From assembly GCA_964415245.1 (NCBI GenBank), contig CAYQAJ010000205.1, forward strand, positions 1 through 9,673: a stretch of 9,673 nucleotides of DNA, written 5' to 3'. Shown in pieces: positions 6,263 through 9,673 of this stretch. The notes beneath the pieces were generated by a model. The model was not told where the DNA came from. It ran no database searches and worked only from the letters and a program-made list of their open reading frames with translations. Position 1 is the first letter of the stretch; every line of letters starts with the position of its first letter. This DNA comes from CAYQAJ01 sp964415245. Its GTDB lineage: Bacteria; Planctomycetota; Planctomycetia; Pirellulales; Pirellulaceae. Both the position numbers and the translations under genes were made by a program.

Positions 6263-8727
6263 AACTCCGCGACCTCTACGAGGCGTTTATGGCGGGCCCG
6301 TCGGATAACGGCGGCGGCCGCGCTGTGACCTTGCCCAGCGAAAATGGCGATGCCGTTGCATCCCGACCCGAAAGTGTATCGGACGACGAAATCTTGAATC
6401 TCTGCGCCGCTGCACGCAACTCCGACAAGTTCCGGCGCTTGTTCGAGGACGGCGACACGTCCGGTCACTCCAGCGCCAGCGAAGCGGACCTGGCACTGTG
6501 CTCGATACTCGTCTTCTGGACAGGTCCGGATGCCGACCGCATCGATCGCCTGTTTCGCCGCTCCAAGCTGATGCGGGATAAGTGGGCCGAAAGGCACAGC
6601 GCCGACGGCCAGACGTACGGCACGATGACCGTCGCGAAAGCGCTCTCGCTGTGCAGCGAGTTCTACGACTGGACCCAATACCGAAAACCCACGTCCGAAG
6701 AAGCCATCGCAGAGCAAGTCTCGGACGCCGAGGAAAAGCTTCAATGCCTCGACGACGGAGAAGTGGATGCGGAAAGAATCTTTAGCCAGGAAGTGATCGA
6801 GCCGCTTGCCACGCTCAAGGTACTCAACCCTTCCGCATTCGCGCGGCGCAAGGCCGCGCTCAAAGGTAAAGTCAATCTCAACGACTTGCAACTCGCGCTA
6901 AAACCTGTCGTCGAGCGGCTGAAACGCGAGCATAGAAACCGTTCAGGGGACCAGGGGCCCGATTGCGTTCCGTATCGGGCAGCGGCCTATGGTCTCGTCT
7001 ACGACAAGTATGTCGCTGACGGAACCGTTCCTATTCAGCTCACGAATTTTACGGCCACGATCACCGGCGAAGTCACAGAGGACGACGGCAGCGAACGACG
7101 TTCGCACTTCGAGATCGAGGCAAGTCTGAGAGGGAAGGAATTCTCGATCACCGTTCCCGCTATCGAGTTCGCCGGCATGGCTTGGGTGAACGGACAACTC
7201 GGTGCCGAAGCCATCCTCTTCGCCGTGCCTATCGTCAAGGACCATGTACGCGTTGCTATACAGCTTCTTAGCGGAAACATACCGCGGCGGGTGGTCTATA
7301 CGCACACCGGCTGGCGGAAAGTTGGCGACCACTACGTGTTCCTGCACGCCGGCGGCGCAATTGGACCGAATGGACCGGCTTCGGACACGGACGTCCGATT
7401 GGTGGGAGAACACTCCCTCTACGACCTGTCGGTTCCCGAAGGCGGACCTGATCTGCACGAGTGCATCCGGAGCGTGCTGGAGCTTCGACGGCTTACTGCA
7501 ATGTTCGTCACGTGCTGCCTGGAAGGCGCCGCCTTTCGCGCCCCGCTGGGCGACTGTGACTCGACCCTCTGGGTGTCGGGTCGGTCGAGCGCGGGCAAGA
7601 CGGAACTGGTTGCGCGATACCAGCAGTTGTTCGGCCAGCGCTTCCGCGCCAAGGCGCTTCCCGGCTCCTGGTTCTCGACCGGCAACGCGCTCGAGGTTGC
7701 CGCTCACGCCGCCAAGGACGTGGTGTTTGTGATCGACGACTTTTGTCCCCGCGGCACGACGGTGGACCTGCAGCGGTATCACCAGCTTGCGGAGCGCGTG
7801 ATCCGCCCCCAGCGGAACAAGTCGGGCCGCCAGCGATTGTGGGCCGACGGCCGGATGCGAACGACCAAGCATCCCCGCGGCATCCTCGTGGCCACCGGTG
7901 AAGACATTCCCAACGGCCACTCGCTCCGCGCCAGCATGCTGATTCTGGAGATGCCGGAGATCGATTGGGACCTGCTAACGAAGTGCCAGCGCCTTGGCAC
8001 GGAAGGCGTCTATACCTGGGTGATGGCCGCCTACATCGAGTGGCTGGCAAAGCGCTACGACCAGGTGCAAAAGGAATTGGGGCGCGAGCTGGCGGAACTG
8101 AGGGAACGGGCTACGGGTTCGGCCATCCATCGGCGCACGCCGGAACTGGTCGCCAACATTGCCCTCGGGGTGCGGTACTTCCTGAATTTCGCCCAGGACG
8201 TGGGTGCTCTCAGCGATGAGGAAGCAAACCTGTTATGGGAGGAAGCATGGAACGCAATCGGCGACGCCGCAGCAGCTCAGCGAGAATTCCTGGCTGCCGC
8301 GGAACCCGAGCGGCGCTTCTTCGAGCTGCTGTATTCGGCACTCGCGTCCGGCGAGGCGCACGTCGCCAACGGTAACGGCTATCAGCCTCAAGACGCGGAA
8401 GGATGGGGATGGAGAGAGGAAGGAACAAAGGAACCTGTTTACAGGCCGCAAGGCAAGCGTGTGGGTTGGCTCGATAGGGGCGAGCTATATCTCGACCCGG
8501 ACGCCTCGTTCAAGGCCGTCCAGGAAATGGCCCGCTATAGCGAAGGGATTGCGGTGGGGCCGGTGACGCTGCAGAAGCGGCTCAAGGAAAAGAAATACTT
8601 GGCATCCTCAGACCCAGGGCGGACGACAGCACGCCCAACATTGGAAGGACAGCGAAGGAGAGTGTTGCACATTGCTAAGCGTATCTGGGCCGGGAGAGCG
8701 GGCCATGCGGTCCAACCGGTCCACTAG
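6259..8727 (+). CDS. NrS-1-type replicative helicase with helix bundle, AAA+/DUF927-like ATPase and C-terminal winged helix
   Basis: 822 residues. Residues about 40-140 match the helix-bundle domain that follows the primase in NrS-1-type polymerases (SEADLALCSILVFWTG, RIDRLFRRSKLMRDKWAERH, YGTMTVAKAL). Residues 235-375 are the DUF927-like region (LTNFTATITGE, a VYTHTGWR motif, GGAIGPNGP). The ATPase has Walker A GRSSAGKT (441-448), Walker B VVFVIDDF (488-495) with acidic D493 and D494, a sensor-like ILVATGED (542-549), and a possible arginine finger R557. Residues 735-805 look like a winged helix (GWLDRGELYLDP, VTLQKRLKEKKYL, TLEGQRRRVLHI). It should unwind element DNA for the adjacent primase. 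The conserved part ends near residue 805. The remaining 17 residues run into GGTCCA repeats and an amber stop, and the same frame continues to 8937, so the tail is probably truncated. Confidence 0.9.
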   Translation: MKLRDLYEAFMAGPSDNGGGRAVTLPSENGDAVASRPESVSDDEILNLCAAARNSDKFRRLFEDGDTSGHSSASEADLALCSILVFWTGPDADRIDRLFRRSKLMRDKWAERHSADGQTYGTMTVAKALSLCSEFYDWTQYRKPTSEEAIAEQVSDAEEKLQCLDDGEVDAERIFSQEVIEPLATLKVLNPSAFARRKAALKGKVNLNDLQLALKPVVERLKREHRNRSGDQGPDCVPYRAAAYGLVYDKYVADGTVPIQLTNFTATITGEVTEDDGSERRSHFEIEASLRGKEFSITVPAIEFAGMAWVNGQLGAEAILFAVPIVKDHVRVAIQLLSGNIPRRVVYTHTGWRKVGDHYVFLHAGGAIGPNGPASDTDVRLVGEHSLYDLSVPEGGPDLHECIRSVLELRRLTAMFVTCCLEGAAFRAPLGDCDSTLWVSGRSSAGKTELVARYQQLFGQRFRAKALPGSWFSTGNALEVAAHAAKDVVFVIDDFCPRGTTVDLQRYHQLAERVIRPQRNKSGRQRLWADGRMRTTKHPRGILVATGEDIPNGHSLRASMLILEMPEIDWDLLTKCQRLGTEGVYTWVMAAYIEWLAKRYDQVQKELGRELAELRERATGSAIHRRTPELVANIALGVRYFLNFAQDVGALSDEEANLLWEEAWNAIGDAAAAQREFLAAAEPERRFFELLYSALASGEAHVANGNGYQPQDAEGWGWREEGTKEPVYRPQGKRVGWLDRGELYLDPDASFKAVQEMARYSEGIAVGPVTLQKRLKEKKYLASSDPGRTTARPTLEGQRRRVLHIAKRIWAGRAGHAVQPVH

Positions 8728-8859
8728 TTGCTTTGCAGCGATGGGACTGGCCCGCTTTTGTGGACCGTTACCGTCGAAAGGTTGTAGTAGCGGTCCACGG
8801 AAGCGGTCCAGAACGCGGGAAAAACAGCCCGCGGCGGCCCAATTGGACCGCTTGGACCG
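8708..8859. repeat. Seven copies of CGGTCCA/TGGACCG including an inverted pair of tandem doublets
   Basis: CGGTCCA occurs at 8708, 8717, 8791 and 8804, and its complement TGGACCG at 8761, 8844 and 8853, seven copies in 152 bp. The outer doublets, CGGTCCAACCGGTCCA (8708-8723) and TGGACCGCTTGGACCG (8844-8859), each have 9-bp period and are reverse complements at 15 of 16 positions, so the block can form a large stem with a 120-base loop. One further 9-bp-period doublet lies in the helicase gene (7362-7377), encoding GPNGP. The block may be an iteron/origin region or the decayed DNA of a Gly-Pro repeat protein tail. Confidence 0.65.
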
Positions 8860-8937
8860 CCACTGAATGCCACCCCTGAGCAAGCAAATGCGCACCACTC
8901 AATCGCACGAACCGAATCGCAGGAACGGCCCCGATGA
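8728..8937 (+). other. Probable lost C-terminal tail of the helicase, in the same frame, with two further amber codons
   Basis: Past the TAG at 8725-8727 the helicase frame reads on with only two more stops, adjacent TAGs at 8785-8790, to TGA 8935-8937. That TGA overlaps the ATG of the next gene as ATGA, the same coupling seen between primase and helicase. The part after 8791 (RSTEAVQNAGKT, then GPIGPLGPPLNATPEQ) looks like a protein tail. No other gene is seen in these 206 bp. Confidence 0.45.
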
Positions 8938-9185
8938 AGAACGAAATGCAAAGGCTTAGCGAGATTGTTCCGTACGAACAGCACCCGCGGGTCATTGATC
9001 AGGTCGGCGTTGCCGTGGCGCGTTCCATCGTGGCCGTGTGCATTCCGATGGAGCTGAACCCGGTGTACTGCGACGTCATCGTGCAGCGATTCGAGCGCTT
9101 CAGCGGGCAGCAGGCCGAGCGGCCAAGCGCTGCCACCACTTGCCGAGTCAGCACAGCGCGGAGGGATCGTTCCCATGCCCAGTAA
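8934..9185 (+). pseudogene. Internally deleted ParB-like/DNA methyltransferase gene (both ends kept, middle lost)
   Basis: The 83-codon frame joins two ends of the fusion family seen whole at 1905-3311. Residues 1-32 match its ParB-like start (RLSEIVPYEQHPRVIDQVGV against SLSRIKPYAKNPRVNDAAVD). Residues about 37-60 match the methylase end (MELNPVYCDVIVQRFERFSG against MELDPLYADVIVQRFERFAG). The roughly 370-400 residues between, with the rest of ParB, the DPPY and the FGGSG motifs, are missing, and the frame is preserved across the junction near 9026-9045. It cannot be a methylase. A short product could still be translated, coupled to the upstream ATGA and overlapping the next gene by 11 bases. 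The last 23 residues (Ser/Arg-rich) have no clear counterpart. Confidence 0.82.
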
Positions 9186-9396
9186 TCTCGACCCCATCGA
9201 AATGACGCCAGAAGAACGTCTGCGAGAGCTCGCGGGCATTCTCGCCAGAGGCGTCCTGCGACTCAGGAAATCGCGCAATTTGAGCGGAGAATCGCCTCGC
9301 GAAAACTTACAAGATTCCGGCAAACCGGGCCTTGCGGTTCCCGCCAACTCACCGCTCAGTGTCGTTGGGGTTAGCGGTTCGAGAGTTTCAAGATGA
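9175..9396 (+). CDS. Small hypothetical protein typically found before DUF2924 genes
   Basis: 73 residues. ATG 9175 has a strong Shine-Dalgarno GGAGGG (9160-9165) at nine bases. Residues 9-34 (EMTPEERLRELAGILARGVLRLRKSR) form a predicted amphipathic helix, followed by a polar, probably unstructured tail with LAVPANSPLSVVG near the end. I remember similar short proteins next to DUF2924 and serine recombinase genes in planctomycete and proteobacterial elements; their function is unknown. It overlaps the methylase remnant by 11 bp, and its TGA overlaps the ribosome site of the next gene. Confidence 0.75.
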   Translation: MPSNLDPIEMTPEERLRELAGILARGVLRLRKSRNLSGESPRENLQDSGKPGLAVPANSPLSVVGVSGSRVSR

Positions 9397-9406
9397 GGAG
9401 CAACCC

Positions 9407-9673
9407 ATGGCACTGAACGTCGCAAAGGAACTGGCCGCGCTACGTCGCATGACGGTCGGCGAGCTGCGCCGCCGCTACGCCGAGGTGTTCGGCGAAACGA
9501 CCAACAGCCGCCACAAGCAATGGCTCGTCAAACGAGTCATCTGGCGGATGCAATCCGCCGCGGAAGGGGGCCTGTCGGAGCGCGCCCTGCGACGCGCGGA
9601 GGAACTGGCCAACGACGCCGACCTGCGGATGACGGCGCCGAGGGAGCGTAAGGTACCTGAGCCTCGGCCCGAG
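9407..9673 (+). CDS. DUF2924 family protein, C-terminus cut by the window edge
   Basis: 89 codons are present and the frame is still open at 9673. ATG 9407 has a strong Shine-Dalgarno GAGGAG (9395-9400) at six bases. The start (NVAKELAALRRMTVGELRRRYAEVFGE) and the segment TNSRHKQWLVKRVIWRMQ are hallmarks of DUF2924. Family members are longer than this, about 130-180 residues, so roughly half is missing. The function is unknown. The gene usually sits beside a large serine recombinase in integrated elements, which would then start shortly past the right edge. Basic, helical, probably DNA-associated (inference). Confidence 0.9.
   Translation, partial: MALNVAKELAALRRMTVGELRRRYAEVFGETTNSRHKQWLVKRVIWRMQSAAEGGLSERALRRAEELANDADLRMTAPRERKVPEPRPE

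Noticed and set aside
6943..7920. Minus-strand frame of 325 codons
   Set aside because: Antisense to the helicase core, including Walker A and B; a shadow of strong coding sequence.
3144..8790. Alternative genetic code (UGA as Trp, UAG as Gln)
   Set aside because: TGA ends several intact genes here, so UGA is a stop in general. TAG is confined to one decaying tail. Local mutations explain both more simply.
8672..8866. Short plus-strand frame with RSNRS and LDRLDR repeats
   Set aside because: The repeats are the CGGTCCA DNA repeats read in another frame; it overlaps the helicase end and has no convincing start.

Overview
The window looks like part of an integrated mobile element (prophage remnant, phage satellite or integrative element) in a GC-rich bacterium. 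The gene families point to a planctomycete or similar environmental lineage: a DUF2924 protein, the small protein that usually precedes it, NrS-1-type primase and helicase genes, and ParB-like/DNA methylase fusions. The host call rests on remembered gene neighbourhoods, not on a marker gene, so it is tentative. No rRNA, tRNA or CRISPR array was seen.

Left arm (1-3311), minus strand, in transcription order: a ParB-like/beta-class DNA methyltransferase gene interrupted by one in-frame UGA (3311-1905); a gene for a terminase-small-subunit-like DNA-binding protein with an unfamiliar C-terminal half (1885-965); and a three-helix membrane protein gene that runs off the left edge (828 to <1). A 265-bp divergent intergenic region (3312-3576) separates this arm from a 523-residue protein of unknown function on the plus strand (3577-5148), which ends at a strong intrinsic terminator (5216-5245).

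Right arm (5149-9673), plus strand: a regulatory region packed with short repeats (AAGTTCG copies, a 14-bp palindrome, a 9-bp inverted repeat), then an excisionase-type HTH protein, a PrimPol-type primase and an NrS-1-type helicase. Primase and helicase overlap by ATGA. The helicase stops early, and its frame continues through two more amber codons to a TGA that overlaps the next start. That next gene is an internally deleted second ParB-methylase. A small conserved-type protein and a DUF2924 protein cut by the right edge follow. In known elements a large serine recombinase usually comes next.

Read together, the right arm is a replication and maintenance module: regulator, primase, helicase, possible iteron clusters, DUF2924. 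The left arm carries modification and packaging-type functions. The strongest observations are signs of decay or rearrangement (UGA in the methylase, deletion remnant, helicase tail with three ambers), two unexplained clusters of short repeats flanking the replication genes, and an unrecognised 523-residue protein divergently paired with the methylase.
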